Source: a virus
Direction: 5' to 3' (one strand)
Virus record (IMG/VR): IMGVR_UViG_3300001460_008786
Location: 1 to 64,000 of that record
DNA: 64,000 nucleotides
Of the stretch, positions 33,605-41,520 are shown one piece after another. The notes under the pieces are model-generated. The model did not search any database and had not been told where the DNA came from. It saw nothing but the letters and a program-made list of their open reading frames with translations. The stretch's first letter is position 1. Each line of letters begins with the position of its first letter. The translations under genes were made by a program, and so were the position numbers.

Positions 33605-35605
33605 TTACTTCAAAGTTGTAAATCCTTCGCTTTTTTCTAGATTTATTAAATCGCAACCTTGAAGCAAATCTAGTAAATTTTCATCATGAGTTGTTATAAA
33701 AATCTTTCTATCCTTTGCAAGTTCAGAAATCATACTATAAACACCAACCACTCCAATTGGATCAATATTAGTGGTTACTTCATCTAAAAACACCAAAGAA
33801 GGACAAACTCCAGAACTTAGCGTCATTATATGAGCAAAGGCTTGCGAAACAGCTAGATTCAGTCTTCTTCTTTCTCCTCCACTCATTGCGTGATAAACAA
33901 AAGGATCGCCATCAGAAGGGCTTCTTTCTATTTTCTCATCCAACTCATTGTTAAATTCTAAACTTATTTTATTATCAATTAAGAACTGCAGCCAATAAGC
34001 AACTTTAGAATTAAGAGCGGGTATAATACCATCTATTATAAATTTTCTAATTCCAGAATCTCCAAAGGCAACTACCCAGAATTCATAATAAGGCAGTTCT
34101 TTTTCTGCTTTATTCAACTCTTCTTTTTTATTTTTCAAAGAAGACGCTTTATTCTCTAGGTCTGTGCTTAAGGAACTTTTAATTTCAATAAAAGGACTTT
34201 TTTCTAAGTCTTTCTTTTTATCACTTATTTGCTCTTCAGTATGTAGCACCTTCTCTTCTAGTATTTTTTGATTGACATCAGAATTTTCAGGCTTAGAGAT
34301 TTTTTCTAATTCTTTTATTCTTTTGTCCGTGTTTGCGGCATTTTCTTTGTTTTCGTGCTGTTTATCTTGAGCAGAACCTACTACTTTTTCAAACTTTTTA
34401 ATTGCTTTATTGTCTATTTCTACTTTTGCGTCTAAAGTGCTTTTTTCAGCCTCTTTTTCAGAAACGAATTTTTCTAATTCCTTTATTTTAGATTTTACTT
34501 TGGATAAGTATTTTTCATAATTTTTTTCTTGTATTTCTCCAAAACAGAATTGGCATTTTTTGCCTTTATTAGAATTAAATTTTTCTATTTCCTTGGAACA
34601 TTCTTTTATTGATTTTTTGGAATTGTTAATTTCATTTTCAACATTATTTATTTCCATCTGCGTAGAGTTCAATAAACTTTTTTGTTCATTGACTTTGTTT
34701 TTGGCAGAATCTATTATTTCATATATTTTAGATAAATTTGAAGCATGGCTTTCAATTTCTGCTTTTAAACCTTCTATTGTTTTTTGACTTTCAAGGTACA
34801 GCTTCATATCTTGATCACTAGATTCAATTTCTGTCTTTTTTAATTCAGATAGCTTTTGTTCAAGATCTTGTATTTCTGTTCTCTTCTTTTCTTTCCATTG
34901 ATCTTCTTGATCTTGTGCTATGTTAATTCTTTTTGCAATTTGAGATTCTTGATCTTCTAAATTTTCTACTTCGTAACAATAATTTTTTATTTGATCTTTT
35001 TTGTTTTTTCTAAGCTCTTTTGCTTTATCTGCAAAGTCTCTATATTTGTCTAATGAAAGCAGGTTTTCTATTATTTGTCTTTTACTTGCCGCATCGCACT
35101 CTAAGAAACTTCCTGCGTTGTTGTCGGTAAACACAAGAACATTTACGAATGTTTCATAGTTTAAGCCTATCTTATCTTCAATTAATTTTTGCGTAGCAGG
35201 CATTCCTCCGAGAGTTATCTCAGTTTCATTTCCCCATTTGTGTTTTTTATCTTCCCAAATGCGAAGAGAGTCAGGCTTTCTTTTTCTAACTAATTTAAAA
35301 TTTCCCCATCTTACTTCTATTTCTAAATTCTTTCCAGTTTTATTATTGATTACATTTTTATGCGTAATTTTTTTATGGTTTTTTATGGTTTTCCCATAAA
35401 GCCCATAAACAATTATTTCGGGTATGCTTGATTTACCAACTCCATTGCTTGACGTTCTATCGTCATCAATGTTTTTAACATCAAGATTGCTACCTTTAAT
35501 TAAAACAATATCGGAGCACTTGCTTAAATCAAGCTCGATCCCATCGGGACCGAAGCACAGAAAGTTCTTTGCAGCTATATAATTAAAATCTAAATTTTCC
35601 ATCAT
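33605..35605 (-). CDS. 46: Recombination nuclease subunit gp46-like (SbcC/Rad50 family)
   Basis: 666 residues. ATPase parts: Walker A SSNGVGKSS (K58), signature SGGERRRLNLA (S575 on), Walker B SLVFLDEVT (D608/E609). The centre is a long coiled coil with a zinc hook CQFC at 351-354. With gp47 it resects DNA ends for recombination-dependent replication. The start is ATGATG; TATAAT with TTGATT at 17 bases lies so close that transcription would begin at or near the second ATG. Confidence 0.95.
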   Translation of the reverse strand: MMENLDFNYIAAKNFLCFGPDGIELDLSKCSDIVLIKGSNLDVKNIDDDRTSSNGVGKSSIPEIIVYGLYGKTIKNHKKITHKNVINNKTGKNLEIEVRWGNFKLVRKRKPDSLRIWEDKKHKWGNETEITLGGMPATQKLIEDKIGLNYETFVNVLVFTDNNAGSFLECDAASKRQIIENLLSLDKYRDFADKAKELRKNKKDQIKNYCYEVENLEDQESQIAKRINIAQDQEDQWKEKKRTEIQDLEQKLSELKKTEIESSDQDMKLYLESQKTIEGLKAEIESHASNLSKIYEIIDSAKNKVNEQKSLLNSTQMEINNVENEINNSKKSIKECSKEIEKFNSNKGKKCQFCFGEIQEKNYEKYLSKVKSKIKELEKFVSEKEAEKSTLDAKVEIDNKAIKKFEKVVGSAQDKQHENKENAANTDKRIKELEKISKPENSDVNQKILEEKVLHTEEQISDKKKDLEKSPFIEIKSSLSTDLENKASSLKNKKEELNKAEKELPYYEFWVVAFGDSGIRKFIIDGIIPALNSKVAYWLQFLIDNKISLEFNNELDEKIERSPSDGDPFVYHAMSGGERRRLNLAVSQAFAHIMTLSSGVCPSLVFLDEVTTNIDPIGVVGVYSMISELAKDRKIFITTHDENLLDLLQGCDLINLEKSEGFTTLK

Positions 35606-35608
35606 GCC

Positions 35609-35637
35609 ATTATAAGATTAAAGTCATTTTCAATCAA
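35609..35637 (-). promoter_or_regulatory. Promoter for gp46, leaderless type
   Basis: TTGATT (35637-35632), 17-base spacer, TATAAT (35614-35609). The box ends 3 bases before the first ATG and 6 before the second. Confidence 0.65.
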
Positions 35638-36698
35638 TTACAAATACTTTTGCCAATAGAAATTAGCTTAGTTTTTTCTAATTCTGTTTTAACTTGTTCA
35701 ATATACTTTTCTATCATCTCGTCTTCTTTTTGCAAAATGACTTTAGCATCTTCGACAACATGTTCTTCTCTTTTAACAGATTGTTTTATCTGTATTGAAG
35801 AAACTTTATTTTCTTTAATTAATTTTTTTCTTACTTCCATTATTGAAGAGGAACTCATGTCTTCAACTTCTAATCTAACAAAATTTCCCTCTAGGTCGTA
35901 TTGGTCAATTTCATCTTCTTTAATTATGAAATGTTTAGGACTGAACTCGTTTTCCACATATTCAGATTCATCTTTTTCTAAATCATAAATTAAAACATGC
36001 TTCTTTTGGAATGCTTCTCCAAAACTTAATTGCAACGGAGAACCAACGTACTCTACGTTGTCATCTATTTTTTGCTCTGCGTGGTAGTGGCCCAAGAAAA
36101 CTTTGTCCCATTTCTTAAAAACACCTTTGTCAACTTTTATCATTTCTCCATCATGTTCTACCGAAACTTCTGCCATGGTGTTGTATTTTAAATTCCAAAG
36201 GGATCCATCTACTGCTATATGCGCTCCTAATATTTTCTTTTTATTCTTTAATTTACTATATTTTTTTTCTAATGACTTTAAGTCATTTATCGGATCATGA
36301 GTATAAGGAAGAAATGCAAATAAATTCTCTTCATTTTCCGTCAAGGATATAACACTAGGCTCGTTTATAACTTTAACACCCGGAAGAGTCCTCAAAGGAT
36401 TTACAGAAGACACGTCCCATTTCTGGTCATGCCACATATCATGATTGCCTAAAAGAATGAAAAATTTTAAATCATTTTTAAGTAAATGCTTTTCAAGAAC
36501 TTCAAATGTTTTTTGGTAAGTCAAAACATCTATTTTCTGCCTATCATGGAACAAATCTCCCAAAAAAACCACATGTTTAATTTCTTTGGCGGCTGCTGTT
36601 TCGAATGCCCAATCTAACGCACGGATACAATCTTCAAGTCTTTCTACAGACTTTTTGTGCGGATGGATATGAATATCTGTAAATATTAAAGTTTTCAT
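35634..36698 (-). CDS. 47: Recombination nuclease subunit gp47-like (SbcD/Mre11 family)
   Basis: 354 residues. Calcineurin-like phosphoesterase motifs in order: TDIHIHPHKKS, FLGDLFHDR, LLGNHDMWHD, GAHIAVDG, and FLGHYHAEQ. They bind two metals (Mn-type) and cut DNA near ends. Partner of gp46 directly downstream; the gp46 promoter overlaps the end of this gene. A TCGACA-17-TATAAT promoter precedes it with the -10 only 8 bases from the ATG. Confidence 0.95.
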   Translation of the reverse strand: MKTLIFTDIHIHPHKKSVERLEDCIRALDWAFETAAAKEIKHVVFLGDLFHDRQKIDVLTYQKTFEVLEKHLLKNDLKFFILLGNHDMWHDQKWDVSSVNPLRTLPGVKVINEPSVISLTENEENLFAFLPYTHDPINDLKSLEKKYSKLKNKKKILGAHIAVDGSLWNLKYNTMAEVSVEHDGEMIKVDKGVFKKWDKVFLGHYHAEQKIDDNVEYVGSPLQLSFGEAFQKKHVLIYDLEKDESEYVENEFSPKHFIIKEDEIDQYDLEGNFVRLEVEDMSSSSIMEVRKKLIKENKVSSIQIKQSVKREEHVVEDAKVILQKEDEMIEKYIEQVKTELEKTKLISIGKSICN

Positions 36699-36706
36699 TA
36701 AATAAC

Positions 36707-36735
36707 ATTATATCAGACAATGCTATTTTTGTCGA
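36707..36735 (-). promoter_or_regulatory. Promoter for gp47, near-leaderless
   Basis: TCGACA (36735-36730), 17-base spacer, TATAAT (36712-36707), ending 8 bases before the ATG at 36698. It overlaps the end of the 36723 gene. Confidence 0.65.
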
Positions 36736-37010
36736 TCTTTATTCTTTACATAATCCTTTAAAAGATCCCAGATATTTAAAGATTTAATTTCTTGAGCATT
36801 AACAGGCTTGTTCTCAGCGTTCTGGGCATCTATTCCACCTCCTAAAGGATCTGCTCCTAAAGATGCGTCGAAGTTTGGGCTGGGCGCGTTTGGCGGTGGA
36901 GGTGGCGAACTAGAAGCTCCTAAGCCAATTGAAGAACTATCGCTTCCTGTCTCTGGGGCTGGGCTTTCTGGTGACGCTTCTTCAACTTCATTTACATTGT
37001 ATTTTTTCAT
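36723..37010 (-). CDS. Small Pro/Gly/Ser-rich protein
   Basis: A 95-residue low-complexity protein (a PPPPP run and GLGASS-, SLGADPLGGGID-like stretches) ending in a short helix SLNIWDLLKDYVKNKDRQ. Disordered linker plus C-terminal helix is typical of a small binding protein. TATATA stands 5 bases before the ATG (also readable as TATAAATA). Opposite-strand frames here are shadows. Function unknown. Confidence 0.5.
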   Translation of the reverse strand: MKKYNVNEVEEASPESPAPETGSDSSSIGLGASSSPPPPPNAPSPNFDASLGADPLGGGIDAQNAENKPVNAQEIKSLNIWDLLKDYVKNKDRQK

Positions 37011-37043
37011 GTATTTATATACGCAAAATATTAATAATATTTC

Positions 37044-37802
37044 TTAAAGCTCAGTTAAAATTTCATATCCGTCATCAACACATAATATTAAATGTTCATA
37101 TTGAGCAGACAATTTTCTATCTGTTGTTACCGCTGTCCAATTGTCTTCTAATATGACACAATCGGAGGTTCCTAAGTTTATCATAGGCTCAATTGTAAAT
37201 GTCATTCCCGGCATTATTTTAGGTCCAAAATTTTTAAATTTTTCATCTACATAATGACATATTTTTGGGTCTTCATGAAATTCAACTCCACACCCATGAC
37301 CCACAAAATTCTCTACAACAGAGTACCCTGTTCCTTTTGAAAAGCTTGTTATTGCATGGCCAATCATGTTGAAAGGAACGTTTGGACCAACGACTTCAAT
37401 TCCCTTTCGCAACGATTCTTTTGTGTGTTTTAAAAGATTTTGAGATTCTTCTGATATCTGGCCGACAGTATACATTTTGCTAGTGTCGCCAAAATAACCA
37501 TCTACTATGGTGGTTATATCTATATTTAAAATATCTCCTTCTTTAAGTATCTGTTCGTCAGAAGGAATTCCATGGCAAACGACTTCATTCACAGAAATAC
37601 AACTTTCAGCAGGATAGCCTCTATAGTTCAAAGTTGCAGCGACAGCATTATTTTTTTTTATAAATTTGGATATCTGTTCATTTACGAATCCTGTCGTCTC
37701 TCCTAGTTTTACAAATTGTTCAGCATGAACTAAACATTCAGCTGCTAATTTGCAACTTTTTTTAATTCCTTCAATCTGGCTTTTTGTTTTTATAGGTATC
37801 AT
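37044..37802 (-). CDS. map: Methionine aminopeptidase, type I
   Basis: 252 residues. Metal ligands D95 (NIDIT), D106 (FGDTSKM), H169 (GHGCG), E205 (TIEPM) and E236 (QYEHL), and substrate-contact H78 and H176, are all present. It removes initiator Met from new proteins; a phage copy may keep maturation going when host synthesis fails, or alter N-terminal specificity. TATAAT ends exactly 6 bases before the ATG and no ribosome site exists. Confidence 0.95.
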   Translation of the reverse strand: MIPIKTKSQIEGIKKSCKLAAECLVHAEQFVKLGETTGFVNEQISKFIKKNNAVAATLNYRGYPAESCISVNEVVCHGIPSDEQILKEGDILNIDITTIVDGYFGDTSKMYTVGQISEESQNLLKHTKESLRKGIEVVGPNVPFNMIGHAITSFSKGTGYSVVENFVGHGCGVEFHEDPKICHYVDEKFKNFGPKIMPGMTFTIEPMINLGTSDCVILEDNWTAVTTDRKLSAQYEHLILCVDDGYEILTEL

Positions 37803-37808
37803 TATTTT

Positions 37809-37814
37809 ATTATA
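37809..37814 (-). promoter_or_regulatory. TATAAT -10 box for map, leaderless
   Basis: TATAAT then AAAATA then ATG; transcription would start at or next to the A of the start codon. No clear -35. Confidence 0.55.
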
Positions 37815-37845
37815 GCTTAATGTACAATTAAAGAAAGTTAAATTA

Positions 37846-38427
37846 TTATTTTAAATTAGAAATCTGTGGTATGTTTCTAGAGAACCTATCCCAATTCTGT
37901 TCCGCCCACTTTTTAAATTTAACTTCTGCGTTCTTTGGCCCAATTTCATTTGTTTTTCCAGTAGTTTGAAATTCTAATGCATGAGTGGCTTCATGAATAA
38001 TTGTGCTTGCTATTTCTAATATTGCTGCTTTCGAGTCTCTAAGTTCTTTTAAAATTTTATTGACGTTAACTTTTATTACATCTGAAGGTTGAATTTTTGA
38101 TACGTCTATATCTGGAAGATAATCTTTTAAAACTTGATTTGGAAGTTTTTCTAAATTTTGAAGAGCTTTTGGATCGTTCCCAAATTTAAGTCTTATTTTA
38201 GACAAAACATCATTTCCAATTAATTTTTTATTTTCGCCCGAGCTATAAAGGCCATAAACGGATGATGTCAAAGGAGCTATTGTGCTTATGTTTTTCAAAA
38301 GATTTCTATCATACATTCTTACAAGTTGCACTGCGTACTTAGCCTTGTCGTAAATCACATTGAGCTGTCGTTCATCTACTTGATCAGTACCAATCGTATT
38401 TTGTTCAAACCATTTTTTAAAATTCAT
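37846..38427 (-). CDS. Capsid-tag zinc metalloprotease (HExxH)
   Basis: 193 residues. N-terminal tag MNFKKWFEQNTIG, then helices, then IIHEATHALEF at about residue 147-157, a gluzincin/metzincin-like H-E-x-x-H zinc site, with acidic residues 12-25 further on (NEIGPKNAEVKFKKW) that may supply the third ligand. The tag suggests packaging in the head and delivery to the host cytoplasm with the DNA, where it could cleave a host protein. A ribosome site AGGTGA lies below a TATATAAAG element, unlike the leaderless map gene next door. Confidence 0.72.
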   Translation of the reverse strand: MNFKKWFEQNTIGTDQVDERQLNVIYDKAKYAVQLVRMYDRNLLKNISTIAPLTSSVYGLYSSGENKKLIGNDVLSKIRLKFGNDPKALQNLEKLPNQVLKDYLPDIDVSKIQPSDVIKVNVNKILKELRDSKAAILEIASTIIHEATHALEFQTTGKTNEIGPKNAEVKFKKWAEQNWDRFSRNIPQISNLK

Positions 38428-38485
38428 TTTTTCACCTATTCATTACAGTTGCTTTATATATTAAACTTTAATAAACATTTATAAA

Positions 38486-38866
38486 ATGAAGTATAAAATT
38501 ATGCATAGGAGGCAAACTTTGAAAATAAGCAAAGAATGGATTCACGCTATTTTTCCCAAAAATAGCTCTTATTTTAAATTAAAAAAAAGTGATTTTTCAC
38601 TCTCAGGTTGGAAATATATTTCTAAATATCAATACCATTATGTTGAATTGGCGATTATAGAAACAAAAGAAGAGTCAGATTTGTTTCATTTGTTTTGGGA
38701 ATCTCCAATGAAAATGGAATTTGGAGCAATAATATCAAAAGAAAAATTAAAGAATTCAGATTATAAATTGCATTCAAATATTGAAAATATAAATTATTAC
38801 ATTAATGAAAAACACAAAAATAAGATAAAACACAAAATCTTTTGTACCTCTATTTTTGTATCATAA
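38486..38866 (+). CDS. Protein of unknown function
   Basis: A 126-residue basic protein rich in Lys, Tyr and Ile (MKYKIMHRRQTLKISKEWIH...). No motif is recognised. It overlaps the convergent glycosyltransferase end by 6 bases. No ribosome site. Confidence 0.55.
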   Translation: MKYKIMHRRQTLKISKEWIHAIFPKNSSYFKLKKSDFSLSGWKYISKYQYHYVELAIIETKEESDLFHLFWESPMKMEFGAIISKEKLKNSDYKLHSNIENINYYINEKHKNKIKHKIFCTSIFVS

Positions 38867-39676
38867 GGCGCTTAATTGTTCAGAAAGTTTGTTGGCTAGT
38901 TGAATATATTCTCTGTAGTACTTCAACACGCATTGATTATCATTCAAATGAGAAAAGTGAAAAAACACGGACTCAAAAACATTGTTGTTAGTGTCTGTTG
39001 ATATGACTTTATCTCCCGAAAAAGTTTTTTTTAATTCTATGTCATTCCAAGAAGCTAAGTTACACCCTTTATGTTTGCATACTTTTACATTGTCAAAATT
39101 AAGATGAATAAAGTCTAAGTATCTTTGGTCTACATAAAGACCAATTCCTGGGCTTTCTTCACACTTCCAATAACAACAGTCAGCCCACCAACTTATGGCA
39201 TCTAAAGATTTTTTAGATGCGCCAATAAACCCAGCATTAAAAAATCCATGAGTAAAGTTTACTGAAAAGTTTTTGTAAGAAGGAGAAGAAGGTCTCCAAT
39301 GTCGGGTCAATAATAAGCCATCTATATCTTCTAGTAAAAAATTCCAATCAGAAACAAAGTAGATGTCTGGGTCTACGTAGATTACCTTGTCGTATTTTTT
39401 TAAAAGTTTTTTTATCAAAAAAGGTTTTGTAGCCCACCGAGTATTGTCATTGTAAAAATTATTGTTCAAATTAATTAATTCATATTCTTCTATGAAATTT
39501 TTATCTAGGACCTTTACATCATCAAGTTGACCAGATACGTTTTTTTGTCCTGTCGCCGGTGCGTTTAAAATATAGAAGTCCACATCTTCTTTATATTTCT
39601 TCATAGAAAACAATGTAGACATTGCTCTTGATAAGAAATTTGTAGATGCAATTGTGCAAACGCAATTTTTATTCAT
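38861..39676 (-). CDS. Glycosyltransferase (GT-A, GT8-like)
   Basis: 271 residues. CVCTIASTNFLSRAMSTLFS at the start, KKYDKVIYVDPDIYFVSDWN with the D-x-D metal site, and HGFFNAGFIGASK are features of GT-A enzymes related to GT8. It overlaps the upstream sulfotransferase stop by 8 bases, so the two are probably co-translated and may act on the same glycan. Confidence 0.78.
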   Translation of the reverse strand: MNKNCVCTIASTNFLSRAMSTLFSMKKYKEDVDFYILNAPATGQKNVSGQLDDVKVLDKNFIEEYELINLNNNFYNDNTRWATKPFLIKKLLKKYDKVIYVDPDIYFVSDWNFLLEDIDGLLLTRHWRPSSPSYKNFSVNFTHGFFNAGFIGASKKSLDAISWWADCCYWKCEESPGIGLYVDQRYLDFIHLNFDNVKVCKHKGCNLASWNDIELKKTFSGDKVISTDTNNNVFESVFFHFSHLNDNQCVLKYYREYIQLANKLSEQLSAL

Positions 39677-40388
39677 AGATCATAAACTCGTTTTTTGTGC
39701 CTTTAAGGGAATTGGCTAATTCTTCATAATTTAAAACATTTTGTCGAACTGTTTTTTTATTTATTTTTTTAAGGCTTGTTCGTAAACGCTCAGGTTCAAC
39801 TTTTAAGAAATTTTGAACTAATAAAAAATGACTATTTGAATCTTGAATCAATTTTTCATAAGATATTTTGATCACATTAGAGCTATCGCTAGATATTATA
39901 TCTAAAATTCTTCTTTCATTATTGTTTTCTTGAAGCAAAAAATTTTTAAATTCATCTAAATCTAAAACAATTTTTTTACTTTTTGGAATTTTTTCTTCCC
40001 CTCTGTAGTGCCAAGTTTTACTTGATCGAGCTTTTTTCAAAGAAATAAATTGTTTTATTTTATTGTTTCTATAGAGAAAAATTATTTTTGAGTGATTTGA
40101 AATATATTTCCAAGAAGGGTTGTTGATTGAAAATTGATCTCTGTGAATTTTAAAGCCATTGCGTTTTTTAAATATGCTTTCAATCACATCGCTACAATCA
40201 TATTTCCTATTGAAATCAGAAGGATTCAATCCCATGTCAAGTAAATAGGCCATTCTGTACGCACCCCAGTACTTACAATTCCAACAAAAAAATTCATCTA
40301 AAAGAGAAATTTTAGAATGAGAATCTAAACTTTCTCTTAAAAATGTACTTCCGACTCTATTGCTGCCTAATATTACAAAATTATTCAT
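39669..40388 (-). CDS. Sulfotransferase
   Basis: 239 residues. FVILGSNRVGSTFLRESLDS is the 5'-phosphosulfate loop for PAPS, and HSKIIFLYRNNKIKQFISLK the 3'-phosphate motif (R-x7-S). EFFCWNCKYWGAYRM may shape the acceptor site. It would move sulfate from PAPS onto a carbohydrate or other hydroxyl group. Such genes are rare in phages. It is paired with a glycosyltransferase downstream. Confidence 0.78.
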   Translation of the reverse strand: MNNFVILGSNRVGSTFLRESLDSHSKISLLDEFFCWNCKYWGAYRMAYLLDMGLNPSDFNRKYDCSDVIESIFKKRNGFKIHRDQFSINNPSWKYISNHSKIIFLYRNNKIKQFISLKKARSSKTWHYRGEEKIPKSKKIVLDLDEFKNFLLQENNNERRILDIISSDSSNVIKISYEKLIQDSNSHFLLVQNFLKVEPERLRTSLKKINKKTVRQNVLNYEELANSLKGTKNEFMIYE

Positions 40389-40423
40389 ATATAATATAAA
40401 AGTAACATTAAAAGGTAAAAATA

Positions 40424-41482
40424 ATGAAATTTACAGAATGGCTAGCAGCAGAAGAAATGATAACTGAAGTTGACTGGAAAGATGATTTTGAAGATGTAAA
40501 AAAACAATGCGTAAATCCAAAAGATGCAGTAGAGTACTTAAATGCAGTAAGAAAAAATGCTAGTCGTCCATATGGGGACAGAGAAAAATTCCCAGCAAAC
40601 AAACCTTTTGTTCATGCAAAATCTTCTTTCTTTAAGAAAGGAGAAGAAGAGGTAGATATAGATTATTTTATAGATCAAATAACAAAACCTCCAAAAACCG
40701 TTGTTAATACAAATGAAAAAATATTAAAAAGTGGTGGTCCAAATGAATTTGTTTACAAAACTGGAATTCCGGCATTTAGAGGAATAGCCTATGACAAAGA
40801 CAAAGGTGAATTTGTTTACATAAACACCTGTCCCGGAGCAGGAGGTTGTGTTCTTGTGTGTTATGCAAGAAGAGGAAGATACATCCAGTATCCAAATTCA
40901 TATGACAATATGACAAGGCGACTAAATCTTCTTTTGAACGATCCAGAAGAATATGAAAATAGATTATACAAAGAACTCAAATCAAAAGCAGAAGAACACA
41001 AGGCCCTTGAAGGATACAAACCAAAAATCATACTGCGATGGAATGACTCCGGCGATTTTTTTACAAAAAAATACGTAAAGATTGCAGAAGACGTAATTAA
41101 AAAGTTGAATAAAAACAAATACAATGTCGAAAGTTATGCCTACACAAAAACGCCTGATATAAAGCCTGACAAGTCGGTGCAAACAACCGTGTCACTTCAA
41201 CCAAATAAATCAATTTCAAAAGAAGATCAAAAAGTTTCTTTGATTGTTCCCAAAGAATTATTCAAAGGCCTTGACTTTTTAAAAGTAAAAGATGAAGAAA
41301 AATTAAAGGATAATATCTCTGATCATTTTAAATTACCAAAATCTAAAATTTTAACTTATGAAGAAATGAAAAACACTCCAGAAGGAAAAGGTTTAAAATG
41401 GAATGTCATTGTAACTCCAAATGATGGAGATGATGCAGCGTTCAGAAAAGACGTGAAAAGAATTTTACTGACTCAGCACTAA
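40424..41482 (+). CDS. Capsid-tag protein with GP88-like cysteine cluster
   Basis: 352 residues. Tag MKFTEWLAAEEMITE, then from about residue 115 YINTCPGAGGCVLVCYARRG (three cysteines: C-x6-C-x3-C), RLNLLLNDPEEYENRLYKEL, ILRWNDSGDFFTKKYVKIAE, and YAYTKTPD. The order 'CP...C...CYA..., RW-DSGDFF' is that of the GP88-like phage family, whose fold resembles radical-SAM enzymes but whose role is unknown. The tag suggests injection with the genome. AAAAGG ribosome site below an ATATAATATAAA element. Confidence 0.72.
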   Translation: MKFTEWLAAEEMITEVDWKDDFEDVKKQCVNPKDAVEYLNAVRKNASRPYGDREKFPANKPFVHAKSSFFKKGEEEVDIDYFIDQITKPPKTVVNTNEKILKSGGPNEFVYKTGIPAFRGIAYDKDKGEFVYINTCPGAGGCVLVCYARRGRYIQYPNSYDNMTRRLNLLLNDPEEYENRLYKELKSKAEEHKALEGYKPKIILRWNDSGDFFTKKYVKIAEDVIKKLNKNKYNVESYAYTKTPDIKPDKSVQTTVSLQPNKSISKEDQKVSLIVPKELFKGLDFLKVKDEEKLKDNISDHFKLPKSKILTYEEMKNTPEGKGLKWNVIVTPNDGDDAAFRKDVKRILLTQH

Positions 41483-41486
41483 CATG

Positions 41487-41514
41487 TTGATTTACACGTA
41501 TATTTAACTATAAT
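41487..41514 (+). promoter_or_regulatory. Promoter for uvsW, leaderless
   Basis: TTGATT (41487-41492), 16-base spacer, TATAAT (41509-41514), then AAGGTT and ATG. Transcription would start at the ATG. Confidence 0.65.
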
Positions 41515-41520
41515 AAGGTT

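Noticed and set aside
36808-37047. Plus-strand frame opposite the Pro/Gly-rich gene
   Set aside because: It mirrors the composition of the minus-strand low-complexity gene and has no ribosome site or start context.
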